Assembly: GCF_040954645.1 (NCBI RefSeq)
Contig: NC_092811.1
Span: 124,579,411 to 124,643,410, forward strand
DNA from: Diabrotica undecimpunctata
Lineage: Eukaryota; Arthropoda; Insecta; Coleoptera; Chrysomelidae
Length of the DNA stretch: 64,000 nt
Direction of reading: 5' to 3'
Of the stretch, positions 1 to 11,464 are shown piece after piece. The position numbers and the translations under genes are program-made. Within the stretch, counting starts at the first letter, position 1, and each line of letters opens with the position of its first letter. A model generated the notes under the pieces. It was given only the letters and a program-made list of their open reading frames with translations, did not search any database and had not been told where the DNA came from.

Positions 1-725
1 GAAGACCCTTTTGAGATAGATAATAGTCCTAGCAATGTGATTAAACGTATGGTAGAACCAATTGGCCATACTGGACGCAACATTACTTGCGGCAACTGGT
101 TTACGTCCATTCTACTGGCTACTGACTTGCTACATAATTACAGGATAGCTCTAGTAGAAACCCTGAGAAAAAAATAAACCACAAATTCCTCCTCTTTTTG
201 TAGCTATAAAAGGAACACCACTAAACAGCAGCATTTTTGGTAAAGATGGTAAAGACTCTCTTTTACTATCATACGTTCCCAAAACAAAAACTAAAATTTT
301 CTGATGTTATCTACGTTTCATGATGATGACACAATTGATAAATTGTTTCTCAAATAAGTTGCCGACGGTCACTTAAAGCCTGTTTTTCATTGATGAATGT
401 TACAGGAATAAATAGCCAGATAATTTATTATATCAATACTAATACTAAACTAGAACGCCTTAAATATCTAAGAGAAATTAGTACAGATCTCATCAGACCC
501 CATCTGATAAGTCGGGCATCAATAACAACATTGCCAATATTATTACGACTGCAAATAAGACGCCAAGTAGGTCTTCTTGATGAAGAAACTTCAGTAGCAA
601 CTGCAGAAACTAAAGATAGAGTCAAATGTTTTTACTGTCCTCGAAGTAAAAATAGAAAAACCACTTCAAGGTGTGCAGATTGTTCAAAATCTATTTGTGG
701 TGAACATATAATGACAATATGTTAA
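1..725 (+). pseudogene. piggyBac-like transposase, C-terminal part, frameshifted
   Basis: The first codons read EDPFEIDNSPSNVIKRMVEP, matching the core of insect piggyBac (DDE_Tnp_1_7) transposases, then NWFTSILLATDLLHNYRIAL. A stop near 174 and frameshifts follow. Residues encoded at 450-720 carry LIRPHLISRASITTLPILLR and end in the piggyBac cysteine-rich finger (CFYCP...CADCSKSICGEH). This finger binds the transposon ends in the family. The element can no longer make a working enzyme. Confidence 0.8.
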
Positions 726-812
726 ATATGCTACAATAAATGCTATGAGAGTGAATACAGTGTTTACATTTCTTTTATGTTATACAATTTTTTCTATATG
801 TATTATTTCATT

Positions 813-1934
813 GGATATGGATATGAATGTTGATGTGAATGTTTGTTACGTTGATTTTGAAAAAGCATTTGACAAAGTAAGACATGAAAAATTAGTCTCA
901 ATTCTAAAGACAAAAGACATAGATCATAGGGACTTACGAATAATAACAAACTTCTACTGGAATCAAAGAGCACAAATCGTAATAGATAACGAACCCAGTT
1001 CAGAAATTGAAATCAGGAGAGGAGTTAGGCAGAGATGTATTATGTCCCCATTACTATTTAATGTATATAGTGAAGTCATTTTTATAGAAGCATTATTATC
1101 TCAAAGTGAAGCAATAATAATTAACGGAAGATCTATTAACAACATAAAATATGCAGATGACAACGTGATTATGGCAAGCTCTGCTGAACAATTCCAATTA
1201 CTGCTAAATAAAACAAACAGTTTTTGTGAAAAATATGGACTAAAAATGAATATAAAAAAGACCAAATACATGATAATAACAAAGAAAACAAATATACCAA
1301 CAAACATACATTTGGGAAATGTACCGGTAGAAAGGATTGATAAATACAAATACCTAGGAACCTGGATTTCAGACAATAATGATCAAACAACCGAAATAAG
1401 AGCCAGGATAGAAATAGCAAGAAATGCGTTTGTAAAAATGAAAACAATTCTCTGCAACAAAGACCTTAGATTAGAACTGAGAGTAAGAGCACTGAGATGC
1501 TACGTGTTTTCGATACTGCAATATGGACTTGAAAGCTGGACATTAAAGCAAAAACACATAAATAAGTTACAGTCTTTTGAAATGTGGTAATTACAGGAGG
1601 ATGCTTAGAATAGCATGGACACAGAAGAAAACTAACATAAAAGTATTGCGAGAAATGGGCAAAGAATGCAAAATAATAAACACAATAAAAATAAGAAAGT
1701 TACAATATCTGGGACACGTAATGAGGGGACAGCGATATGAACTGCTAAGGCTGATAATACAGGGAAGATAAGAGGAGGAAGGAGTATAGGAAGAAGGAGA
1801 GTGTCATGGTTGAAGAGTTTAAGGGACTGGTTTAAATGCAGTTCTATAGAACTCTTCAGAGCAGCAGTAGATAGAGTAAAGATAGTCATGATGATATCCA
1901 ATCTCCGATCGGGAGACGGCACTTAAAGAAGAAG
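813..1934 (+). mobile_element. RTE-like non-LTR retrotransposon, 5'-truncated, nested in piggyBac copy A
   Basis: Encodes reverse transcriptase from the palm onward: VDFEKAFDKVRHEKL, RRGVRQRCIMSPLLFNVYSE, then KYADDNVIM, where the usual YADD active site is kept. Next come KYKYLGTWI, the thumb and the C-terminal RRMLR/YLGHVMRG/SIELFRAAVD region. A frameshift lies near 1585 and a stop near 1770. The open frame appears to start upstream at 745, but those first codons are piggyBac non-coding DNA. The tail is (GAA)n and the target duplication is 11 bp. Confidence 0.8.
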
Positions 1935-1970
1935 ATTATTTCATTAATAACAACTACATACATTCATGTT

Positions 1971-2696
1971 TTTCTTTTTCTTCTTAGTCGTTAACCTGAT
2001 GCAGGTATCGTGATATCATGAAGCTATTAGCTAAATTTCCCAATGTTCCTCCACGTTTTTCTATCTTCTGCCATTCTAGCACATTCTGACGATGGAGCGC
2101 CAATGGTAGCAACAATATGGTCCGTGTATCGTGTGGGAGATCTACCTCTATTTCTTTTGCCTTCTACTTTTCCCTGGATGGTAAGTTTTTCAAGACCATT
2201 TCTTCGAAGCACATGCCCAAAGTAGCTTATTATTTGTTCTGATATTTGTGTTCTTAGTCTTTTCTTTATGTTTAGCTGGTCCAGTATGGATTCATTTGTT
2301 CTTCGGGCCACCCATGGTATTCTCAGCATTCGTCTCCAGCAGTACATCTCAAATACATCTATGTTCTTTTTGTCTTTCTCAGTAAGGGTCCAGCATTCTG
2401 ATTCATAAGTAAAAACTGGAAAAACTAGACTTCTTACTAGTCTCATTTTTGTATCGGTAGTTATTTCATGGCTTTTCCAAATTTTTGTTAATTTTGCCAT
2501 AGTGCTTTTTGCGATTGCTGACTGCCGCTTTATTTCTTCAGTACAGCCTCCTTTGTTGGTTATTAATGAGCCCAGATACACAAATTTATCTACAACAGCG
2601 ATATTGTTTATCATGACCAGATGATTTTGATTGTTGTTAGCTCTGTCAATTATCATGATTCTCGTTTTATCTCTGTTTATTTTAAGGCCTCTGTTT
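1971..2696 (-). mobile_element. RTE-like LINE, 5'-truncated 3' end, nested in piggyBac copy A
   Basis: Minus-strand translation gives RGLKINRDKTRIMIIDRAN, FVYLGSLITNKGG, TYESECWTLTEKD, YCWRRMLRIPWVARRTNES and GRSPTRYTDHIVA. This is the RT thumb and C-terminal domain of a microsatellite-tailed LINE, from a different subfamily than the copy at 813-1934. The catalytic YADD region is absent because of 5' truncation. The long frame 2656-2027 has no internal stop. The 3' end is a TTC/T-rich tail at 1971-1985, with a 9-bp target duplication. Confidence 0.75.
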
Positions 2697-2759
2697 ATTC
2701 ATGTTATTTATCACTAATAAAATTTTTAAAGCACCAGCAATCAACTAATTTTTGTTAAT

Positions 2760-4095
2760 TATTGAATTGAAATGGCGACTGAGAGCAGCGTTCATAGGCG
2801 AACAATCGCGTCATTTCCTAATACGCGAACAATGACGCGAACAAAGTTTTAGGCTCTTACTGGAATCTGGCAATACGGCAATTAAAAAAAAAGTCTTACA
2901 CAAGAATAAAAAGAAAGTTTTTATGAATTTGTATTTAAATTTGCTCCACATTTTTCTTTTATGCTTTACCAGATGTATCGAATAGTGTATTAATTATATC
3001 TAAGATTGTATAAACTGTAAAAAATGGGAAAAATATTCTAATTTATCTACCTAGTCAAAAATAAAACGTGAAAATCGACAGATACAGAAACCGTATCCAT
3101 TAGACTATAAATGGGATTCGAATAATGAACCACGACAAGCGGCAGAAAATTATATCGTGCGTTTCGGTGAAGCGTTAACCCGCAACGCATCATCAGAAAC
3201 ATGTTGGTTCATAATGGGGGCAGAAAATTGTCCCTCTGTGGTGGAAGTAATTAATCAATGCTCGAGTGACACTCTTCAAGTGTCAACATTGAATAATATT
3301 TTAAGGGCAGGATAAAAATCCCGCAATTTCACAGAAAGGAAAATTGAAAATTGTTGTAATAAATTTTTAAAAGATGACCATCGCAAATCTTTACTCGAGT
3401 TCTTTTTATATACGAGGATTATTCGATAAGTACGTAGCCCTATATTGCACCGGTGATGTGAGTAGTTCAAAAATAAAATATTTAAATTTACCTACGTGAA
3501 CCTTTTGTTGCCTGTGAAATATTCTGCCTTCAGGCGCAGATTAGAAAGTTTTTAAGAAATACATCATTGTGTACCAGGCGCCATTGTCACCCACATATTA
3601 AGTATACTCCTGCATATTTGGTTGTATGTTTCTTCTGCCCTATCTTTCTCGTGGATAATGTCCACTTGGAAAAGTACTTTGGGCCTACATCTGGCTACTA
3701 CATCGTCAATAATCATCATCCATTCATCATCCATGTTACTATGTCCTGATAGAATATAACGTAACTCAGAATTCTATAATATTCCATTCTGACCCTCCCC
3801 AGTATAACTAGGTATAAAGGACTTTTGTAACTGCCGAGTAAGCAAGTCTTGTTAGTATAATATTTCCAAATATCTGCGTATTGCCATTCGAGAGAATAAG
3901 TTAAGCTAAATAAATTATCTGAGAAATATCTTTCTCAAATATTAAATTACATTAATCAGCTTTACCCTTCGATCCTCCATGTACCTCTGTTCTCAGAACT
4001 TCTTCCAATTCGATCCTATATTGAGTTGATTTTAGCTTAAACGCTTATTCGTAGACAAGACATTAAAGATCCGGATTGAATAAGTGCTAGTAGAA
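2760..4095. other. No recognisable gene; part may be an LTR remnant
   Basis: Nothing here translates to a known domain. The piece around 3780-4080 has a promoter-like tataaagg at 3813, an aataaa-type signal near 3909 and a pyrimidine-rich end. That layout could be an old solo LTR, but no terminal TG..CA pair or target duplication could be fixed. Confidence 0.25.
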
Positions 4096-4099
4096 TCAA

Positions 4100-4990
4100 A
4101 TAGCTATGTTTGCAGCGCAATTCAATTCCGGAGTAAGCACCTCAATCAGATCTCCGGGAGGAGCAGTTACAAGTATAACAAAAAGAACAAAATTCAAAGA
4201 AGCCATCAGAATAGGCACATGGAACGAGAAAACCATGGCACAGGAAGGTAAAATTACTAATGCAGTACAAGAAATGGCACACATGAAATTGAATATTCTG
4301 GGAATAAGCAAAATGCGTTGGCCAGGTTAATAATTGTCATGGGTGACTTCAAAGGCAAAAGTTGGGGCCAGCAAAACATTATCTGCAGTTAGACCACTTG
4401 GACTAGGAAACCGGAAGGATCTGGGAGATAAATTGGAGATTTTTGAGGAAGCAAATTAATTAGTAATAATGAACACCTAGTTTAGGGAACACCCAGGATT
4501 CTATGGGAAAGACTATAAGAAATCAGATTGATTACATGCTAGTAAATACGATGTATAGGAACATATACGTCTGTCAAAACATACCCAGGGGCAGACATAA
4601 ATTCTGATCATGTACCATTTGTAGGTAATTTTAAAGTCAGAATGAAGAAGGTTACGAGTAAGTCGATTGAGAAGTATGATGTTAGAAAACTGAGAGATGC
4701 CAATGTTCCACTGAAGGGGAGTGAAAACCTCAAAACAAAGGTAACTATATGAGAAGAATACTTGGAGAAACTTTTCCACGACCTTAGAACAATACATGAA
4801 CTCACCATTGAAAAAAATTCAGGTCCCGAAATCCCACCAGAAGAAATAACAGCAGCCGCCAGACAAATGAAGTTTGCATGGTATAGAAAGACGTCAACAC
4901 AGGTATTCCGTATAACAACCAAAAAAGTCATCATAGCCAGAATGATCACCAACGTTTGGAATGGAGAGGCACCCTAAGAAGAAGAAAGCT
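4100..4990 (+). pseudogene. RTE-like LINE with internal deletion: endonuclease fused to the C-terminal tail, no RT
   Basis: The 4106-4330 frame holds the start of an apurinic-like endonuclease: IRIGTWNEKTMAQEGKI and LNILGISKMRWPG. Decayed endonuclease continues (MGDFKGK, IDYMLV-like, then NSDHVPFVGNFKVRMKK at 4600-4650). The linker ILGEIPPEEI-type segment at 4762-4880 is followed directly by VIIARMITNVWNGEAP, the last residues of this LINE class, and a GAAGAAG tail at 4975-4987. The whole RT domain is missing. Confidence 0.65.
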
Positions 4991-5260
4991 TATCGTATTT
5001 TGGACCCATAGCTAGACTAAGTTAAGGTAGAGGGAGATTGGTGGTTGAAAGAAAAGTAAGTGGTAGAAGAATCCGAGGAAGATCTCCACTTTGATGGTCA
5101 GATCAAATAAAAAGAAGCACAGGTTACTTTCTCCCTCTCTCTCTCCGAGACAGCACATCACAAGTAGGAGAGAGTAGAATGTATGGAAGAATAAAGGATA
5201 GATGGAGGAGGAGGGCGTTACCTTTTCCTGTTATCTTCATTTGCTTCATCACTTTGTATC
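4991..5260 (+). pseudogene. LINE C-terminal fragment
   Basis: Plus-strand frames give LVVERKVSGRRIRGRSP, WSDQIKRSTG and GRIKDRWRRRALP, the end of an RTE-like LINE of another subfamily. Stops and frameshifts interrupt it. No RT motifs remain and no target duplication was found. Confidence 0.5.
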
Positions 5261-5375
5261 GAATTAATATGTTGTGGAGTACAAGTATCTTCATATACTA
5301 CTCAAACTGTAAACAAGTAGATAACAAGTAAACCATGGAAAAAAATATGATAATAACTGGAGACTGATGAACGCT

Positions 5376-8325
5376 TTATCTTCTTCTTCTTCATGTGCCT
5401 TGTCCGTTCCGAACGTTGGCAATCAACATGGCTATTCTGACTTTGTTTGCGGCAGATCTGAATAGTTCAGCAGATGACAATCCGAACCATTGCCGCAAGT
5501 TTTGGAGCCACGAGTGTCTTCTCCTCCCTGGACCCCTTCTGCTGTCTATTTTCCCTTGGACGATCAGTTGTAGTACTCTATATTTATTGTGTCTCATAAC
5601 GTGACCCAAGTATTCCAACTTTCTTTTCTTTATACTTATTCCTACCTCTCTCTCTTTACCTATCCGGCGTAGTACCTCTTCGTTGGTCACGTGCTCAGTC
5701 CAGGATATACGTAATATACGTCGGTAAGCCCACATTTCGAAGGCCTCTACTTTTTTCATCAATGTTGCGGTCATTGTCCACGCCTCCATTCCATTTAACA
5801 AAACCGGGAATACATAACATTTCAGAAGTCGAATTTTGAGAGGTAGGGTGAGGCTTTTAGAGGTGAAAATTTGCTTCATGCTAGTGAACGATGCTCTTGC
5901 CTTTTCTACCCTTATACGTATTTCCTTCGCTTGATCCCAATTTGAGTTAACTGTTTACTGGAGGTAAAGGAGAAACTGCAAAAATGTATTAATAATAATT
6001 TCAAAATACTTCATGAAAAAGAAACATCTCAGCCAACGAACAACATAGATAAAAAATGGCAAAACGTAAAAATGGCGATAACAGGTCCTATGAAGAAAAT
6101 TCTGACTAAAGAAAAACCAAAAATAAAGCAAAGGTGGATGACTGATAAGATCCTTCTTCTCATGGACAATCGGAGAATAATGAAAGGAAAAAACGAACAA
6201 AGGTATAAACAAATACAGAAAGAAATCAAAATAGAAATCAGAATAGCAAAAGAAGATTTTTATAAAAGAAAATGTGAAGAAATAGAACAATTGCAGGCAA
6301 AACATGATATTTTTAATGTACATAAAAAAGTGAAAGAACTTGCAGGTACACAAAAACGTAAGCAGCCAAATACCCTGTATAATGTCAACGGAAACATAAT
6401 AACAGAACTAGAAGAACAGTTGAAGACATGGAAAAACTATATTGAAGAACTCTTTGCAGATGATAGACAACAATCTGAGCTAAGTAACATACAAGGAGAC
6501 GAAGGTCCAGAAATAACGGAAGAAGAAGTAATGTACGCACTAAAAAGAATGAAAAATGGTAAAGCCCCAGGTCCAGATGAAATACCAACGGAAATCCTTA
6601 AACTAATAGAAAAAGACTCGATTCACATTTTAGTTAAACTTTTCAATAGCATTTATACATAAGGAAAAATACCACAAGAATGGCTTTTATCCACCTTTGT
6701 TACTATACCAAAAAAGATAAATGCCAAACAATGCAGTGATTACCGTACAATCAGTCTGATGAGCCATGTACTGAAAATATTTCTGAAAATTATACACTCT
6801 AGAGTACACAGAAAACTGGAAATGGACATCAATAATACCCAGTTTGGATTCCGAAATGGACTTGGAACAAGAGAGGCGTTGTTTGCACTGAACGTTATGT
6901 CTCAAAGATGTCTTGACATAAATCAAGATGTATTCATGTGTTTCATAGATTACAACAAGGCCTTTGATAAAGTGCGGCATGATCACCTAATCAGACTCCT
7001 GACAGAAAAGAATTTAGATAAACGAGACATCCGACTAATAGCAAATATGTACTACAATCAGAAAGCAGTAGTGAGAGTAGAGAATAATACCACTGAAGAA
7101 ATCGAAATAAAGCGAGGTGTGAGACAAGGGTGTATACTGTCACCAACCCTGTTTAATCTCTATTCCGAAGACGTAATGAATAGAACACTCTCTGAGCAAT
7201 CCGTAGGTATTAAAATAAATGGTGTTAGATTAAACAATCTGAGATTTGCCGACGACACCGTTCTGATCGCAGAAACACTTGAAGAGCTACAGACATTGGT
7301 GAATAAGATAGCAGACTGCAGCGAAGAATATGGACTATCTTTGAACATAAAGAAAACTAAATTTATGGTAATATCGAAATCAACACAAAATGTCCAAAAT
7401 TTATATTTACACAATGAAATTATCGATCGAGTTAGCAAATACAAATATTTAGGCACTTTTATAAATGAAGACAACGATAGCTCAGCAGAAATCAAAATAA
7501 GAATAGAAAAAGCCAGATCCATATTCACTAAAATGAAGAGAGTGTTCTGCGGAAGAGATTTGAGCCTTGAAATGAAACTTCGCCTGATGAGATGTTACGT
7601 ACTTTCTGTGCTGTTCTACGGAATGGAGTCATGGACGTTGAAAAAGATTGATACCAAAAAATTAGAGGCATTTGAACTGTGGATGTATCGCAGAATCCTG
7701 AGAATATCATGGACCGAGAGAGTCACAAATGTCGAGGTCTTGAGAAGAATGAATAAAGAAAAGGAAGTCATATTTACGATCAAAAAACGAAAACTGCAAT
7801 ACTTGGGACACATTACAAGAGGCGAAAGATATGAACTGCTTCGAATAATTATGCAAGGGAAAATAGCAGGAAAAAGGTCCATAGGAAGAAGACGAAACTC
7901 CTGGCTAAAGAATCTACGGGAATGGTATAGCTGTAGCAGCAACGAATTGTTTCGGTCAGCAGTTTCGAAAATACGTATAGCCCTGATGATCGCCAACCTT
8001 CGGAACGAAGATGGCACTTGAAGAAGAAGAAGTTGTTCCCAAGTAGATGTACGAATCCACGTGTTCAATTCTTTCATCGTCTAATATCAGTTGCTGTGGT
8101 GGTTGTTGGGTTTTGCTTACTAACATCCATTTGGTTTTTGTGATATTTAGTCTGAGTCCGTATTGTGCACTTGTTTTTTGTATCTTACTCATTAGGCAAC
8201 TCAGTTCCTCCATGCTACTTGCTAGAATCACCGTGTCATCAGCATACCTTATGTTATTAATTATTTGTCCGTTTATCTTTATACCTTCTGTGCTCTCCTC
8301 CAGCGCTGTCTTATACGCTTTATAA
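5376..8325 (-). mobile_element. RTE-like LINE (minus) split in two by the plus LINE at 5954-8033
   Basis: The 5' half is at 8325-8036 (IRYADDTVILASSMEELSCL, ending YIYLGTT). The 3' half is at 5953-5390 (VNSNWDQAKEIRIRVEKA through LIANVRNGQGT). The two halves join in frame, YLGTT then VNSNWDQ, once the plus-strand LINE is removed, so they are one element. The (TTC)n tail is at 5378-5391. Its 5' end lies 90 bp from the EVA-1-like exon at 8417-8694. Confidence 0.75.
5954..8033 (+). mobile_element. RTE-like LINE, RT nearly intact, endonuclease lost, inserted into the minus LINE
   Basis: Reading runs from 5955 to the stop at 8019-8021 with one in-frame stop at about 6660 (...FNSIYT then GKIPQEW). 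It encodes the connector (KIKQRWMTDKILLLMDNRR), RT fingers (NGKAPGPDEIPTEILK), palm (CFIDYNKAFDKVRHDHL, RRGVRQGC-type IKRGVRQGCILSPTLFN), catalytic RFADDTVLIAE and the C-terminal SWTLKKIDTKKLEAFELW/YLGHITRG region. The tail is (GAA)n. The target duplication is no more than 3 bp (gtt). Confidence 0.85.
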
Positions 8326-8416
8326 TTCTGTAAAATATGATTGAAGACACAAAAAAGATAAATGATAAAAACAGTAAGTTTAACTATCTAAGATCTACTA
8401 TAAATAGTTGTCTTAC

Positions 8417-8694
8417 CTCAGCTATACTACCAATGGGCGCTGAATAGACTGCTCCAGATGGAACCATCGGAGAGGGTACAGGCATTATTAACTCTATATC
8501 TGCGTCTACTTCGTCTATATCGCCAACAAATGCATTGGGCAACGAAGTATCTGCTATATTGTCGGCTTCAGATTTCAATCCTACTTTTGCTCGATAATGT
8601 TGCACGTATATCTTCGCCACTAGAAAACTTAAGAGCACAACGACGACTGCTGCTACGGTCATTAAGATGTAGATAAAAAGTCTTTCTTTATCGC
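8417..8694 (-). CDS. EVA-1-like SUEL-lectin receptor, transmembrane exon
   Basis: Minus-strand exon with acceptor ttacag before 8694 and donor gtaaga after 8417. It opens SDKERLFIYILMTVAAVVVV, a single transmembrane helix (about residues 6-28 of the exon), then a basic stop-transfer KIYVQHYRAKV and an acidic cytoplasmic tail ending SAPIGSIAE. Phase is 2 in, 0 out, consistent with the exon at 11219-11464. The frame stays open for 11 codons past the donor, so a retained-intron end is possible. The true last exon was not found in 1-8416. Confidence 0.75.
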
Positions 8695-9129
8695 CTGTAA
8701 CAAATCTTAATTATTTAACGAAAATACGCCATATTACCAAAGATTTTATATTTTGTTAAGGTTTAAATAATTCAAATTGCTTGAATATTGGTATTAAACT
8801 TCAATTTTGACGTAATAGGAATAGGTATATTTTGCAAAACGTAAACTTTATATTGATACCATTTCCTGTTACAATTTAAGCTTTTATTATACTCGGTGAC
8901 ATTAAAAGTGTTACACCCAGAAGGAATAATTTCTTGAACTTAATTTTTTGACAACAGAATGACTATATTTAAAACATGCTATGATAACAATATCAATGTT
9001 TTATCTTTTCTACTTTTTGTTAAAAATAAGGTTTTATCTTTAAAATTTTTTGTGAAGAGACCGAGATTTGTGAAAACCGGTCCGTATAGAAATTTTTAGT
9101 TATTATTCCTCAGTCTAATTGTATTCAGT

Positions 9130-11030
9130 GTAAGAAAATACCTCGAGTTCGAAGACATCAAAATTACCACCATGTTAGCGATTTTGACAGGGGCAGAATT
9201 ATTGCGTATAAAGATATGAGATTGTCATATCGCAAAATTTGTCGTCGTGTTAATTCTACGGCAATGATGGTTATGCGTGTCTGTCGTGTGTGAACAAACG
9301 AGGGTATAGGAACACGAAGAAGACTAAATGGTCAACCGAGGCGTACCACACAGCGTCAAGCAAGGCGCTTTAGATTCCTAACTCTGCGAGAACGTTTTGC
9401 TACTACGCGTCAAATTGCTGACCAATGGTTTGGTCACTTGGACCACTTGGAGTAGTAGGTAGACCTGTTAGTATGCGTACCCTATACCGTCGCATTCGAG
9501 CCTTTGGACTGGTTTCATTCCGCCCACGAGTAGTGCTTTCTTTGACTGTGGACCACTGTCTTCTTCTTCTTCTTCTTCTTAGCCTTCTGTCGTCCATGTT
9601 TGGACATAGGCCTTTCCCAACTCCTTCCATCGGTCTCTATCCTGAGCAACATATTTTCAATTTGTTCCGGCTATTCTTTTAATGTCATCAATCCATCTCA
9701 TCTGTGGTCTTCCTCTTGGTCGTTTACTTTCGTAAGGTCTCCAATGTTGTATTGTAGTATTCCAACGTTAGTCTTTTTGTCTAGCAGTGTGGCCCGCGAA
9801 GCTCCATTTAAGTTTGGCAATTTTTGTTGCTATGTCCTCGACTTTTGTTTTGGATCTTACCCGGTCATTTCTCTTTTTATCTGACAGTCGTATACCTAAC
9901 ATTGCTCTTTCCATTGTTCTTTCTGTTGTGGTTAGTTTATTCATGTTTGCCTTGGTTAGGGTCCAGGTTTGACATCCATATGTCATGATAGGAAGGATGC
10001 ATTGGTTGAACACTTTGCTCCTCAAGTATTGGGGTATTTTGCGGTTCTTAAGTATCCAACTAAGTTTTCCAAATCCTGCCCATGCTAGTCTTGCTCTTCT
10101 AGTAATTTCCGCACTTTGGTTCTCTTTGTCAAGTCTCAGGATTTGGCCTAGATAGATATATTCCCGGATTTGTTCTATCTCACTGCCATTTATAGTTATA
10201 CGTCTGGGGTCATCTGTGTGCCGACGTATTGGGAGCTGGCTGCTAGTTCCCCATTATAATTTGCAGTTCCTCGAATGTGCTCGCTATTATCACTATGTCA
10301 TCAGCGAATCTGAGGTGGTTTAACTTGTTGCCATTAACGTTAATGCTATAGGTTGACCAATTTGTAGTTTTGAAGACGTCTTCTAGGGTTTTGAAGACTG
10401 TCATCAACATATAAATTGGTGCAGAGAACGGCAGCATTGGGTGACAGAATGGCATAATGTAGAATTCAGCGATGAATCACGATTCTGTTTAGGAATGCAT
10501 GATGGTCGTAGGATGGTAAGACGCCGCCGTGGAGAGCGACGAGATATCGGGTTTGCTGTTGAGAGGCATGTACACAGGACAGTTGGAGTAATGGTTTGGG
10601 AGCTATTGCCTATGGTAGCCGATCACCACTTGTGTTTATTCGAGGCAATATGATAGCTGCGCGTGATGATGACATCTTACAAACCACTTTACTTCCTTAT
10701 CTCGTCGGCTGTCGAGGCATCCTTTTTAAGCAAGACAATGCGCATCGCCATATTGCTCGTCAAACTGTGGACTTTCTCCAGGAAGTTGGTGTTAATGTTT
10801 TGCCGTGACCGCCCCGTGCTCCGGATTTAAATCATATCGAACATTTATGGAATATGATGGGAAGGAGACTGTTCACTTTGCACCATCCTCCAGACTCTTA
10901 CACAGTTAATACATGAAGTTCAAGTTGCTTGGAACGAGGTGCCATAAGCAGACATCGATCATCTCATTTTGTCAATGCCTAGACGTATACAGGAATGTAT
11001 TCAGCTACGGGGTCGCCAAAAACATCATTA
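9130..11030 (+). pseudogene. Tc1-like transposase, DD34E, interrupted and nonsense-mutated
   Basis: N-terminal helix-turn-helix part (RRHQNYHHVSDFDRGRIIAY, RQIADQWFGHL, SMRTLYRRIRAFGLVSFRPR) at 9130-9558. The catalytic part resumes at 10420: first D in VEFSDESRFCLGMHDGRR, second D in LFKQDNAHRHIARQTV, E in LNHIEHLWNMMGRR. Thirty-four residues lie between second D and E. The family's conserved W before PPRAPDLN is now TGA (about 10806). All three catalytic residues survive, but stops and the LINE insertion kill the gene. Confidence 0.8.
9559..10418 (-). mobile_element. RTE-like LINE nested in the Tc1 element
   Basis: The minus strand gives NGNKLNHLRFADDIVIIAST (RT active site) at 10340-10270 and TYGCQTWTLTKANMNKL...AMLGIRLSDKKRNDRVRSKT at 10000-9850. 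A (CTT)n tail stands at 9559-9581. Removing it restores the Tc1 frame (LTVDH then CRERQHWV). The apparent target duplication is only TG. Confidence 0.75.
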
Positions 11031-11218
11031 TTTTTTTTTAATTACTTGTTAAAAAAATTCTTGACCACGTTATCGTTTCAATCTACCAAAAAATTTAGTT
11101 TAAGGAATTATTTCTGCTGGATGTAATACTTCTAATGTCACTGATTATATTTCAATATTTACTAATCTATTTAGAATAAAATCCTTCAGGAATAAAAACA
11201 TTTTAAATACAAACTTAC

Positions 11219-11464
11219 TTAATAGAAAATTGTTCGTGGTTTGTGGCGGACCGCTTGAATCGACATGATGAAACTCTTTGGTAATATTTTCTTTCGTGAC
11301 ACCTTCTATATTTGGATAGGGAGGAGATGCAGCAAATTCCCTAAAGTAATCGTTAGCGCCTTCGTATATTTCCAACACATTATCGTCAACGCTTGAAATT
11401 TCATCGTCTTTTTCGTCAGCTTCTAGAAATCCTTCATACTGTTCTTTCAGAACTGTTCTTGGTA
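11219..11464 (-). CDS. EVA-1-like receptor, acidic extracellular stalk exon
   Basis: Exon with acceptor tttttttag before 11464 and donor gtaagt after 11219; phase 2 in, 1 out. It encodes VPRTVLKEQYEGFLEADEKD, then EISSVDDNVLEIYEGANDYF and a Pro/Thr-rich segment with an N-glycosylation site (NIT), ending NNFLL. It links the second lectin domain to the transmembrane exon. No known domain; composition suits a juxtamembrane stalk. Confidence 0.75.

Larger units (their letters stand above)
1..2759 (+). mobile_element. piggyBac-family DNA transposon, copy A, cut by the window edge and by two LINE insertions
   Basis: Transposase C-terminus (1-725) and 3' non-coding end belong to the same family as the minus-strand copy at 53990-55690. 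The 3' sequence of copy B aligns by eye to copy A in three blocks, 726-812, 1946-1970 and 2706-2759. The gaps are exactly two LINE insertions with target duplications (attatttcatt at 802-812 and 1935-1945; attcatgtt at 1962-1970 and 2697-2705). A TTAA at 2756-2759 is the likely right boundary. The left part lies outside the window. Confidence 0.75.
8892..11145 (+). mobile_element. Tc1-type (DD34E) transposon with inverted repeats, inside an EVA-1-like intron
   Basis: About 45-bp imperfect inverted repeats match by eye at 8892-8940 and 11098-11145 (outer CTCGGTGACATTAAAAGTG against ATCAGTGACATTAGAAGTA). TA lies outside each end (8890-8891, 11146-11147). The interior holds a decayed Tc1 transposase interrupted by a minus LINE at 9559-10418. 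The element is 74 bp from the exon at 11219-11464. Confidence 0.8.

Noticed and set aside
745..812. N-terminal extension of the LINE frame at 745-1590 (a hydrophobic leader-like segment)
   Set aside because: These codons are the 3' non-coding end of the piggyBac element, as shown by copy B and the target duplication at 802-812; not a signal peptide.
1101..1447. Hydrophobic minus-strand frames across LINE copies (also 5955-6353 and 28558-28811)
   Set aside because: Antisense shadows of A-rich LINE coding sequence; common artefact with no homology.
3276..3470. Possible last exon of the EVA-1-like gene on the minus strand
   Set aside because: No acceptor in the needed phase and no resemblance to a cytoplasmic tail.
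9403..9630. Arginine-rich and leucine-rich frames near 9403-9682
   Set aside because: Produced by the (CTT)n LINE tail and Tc1 sequence read in the wrong frame.
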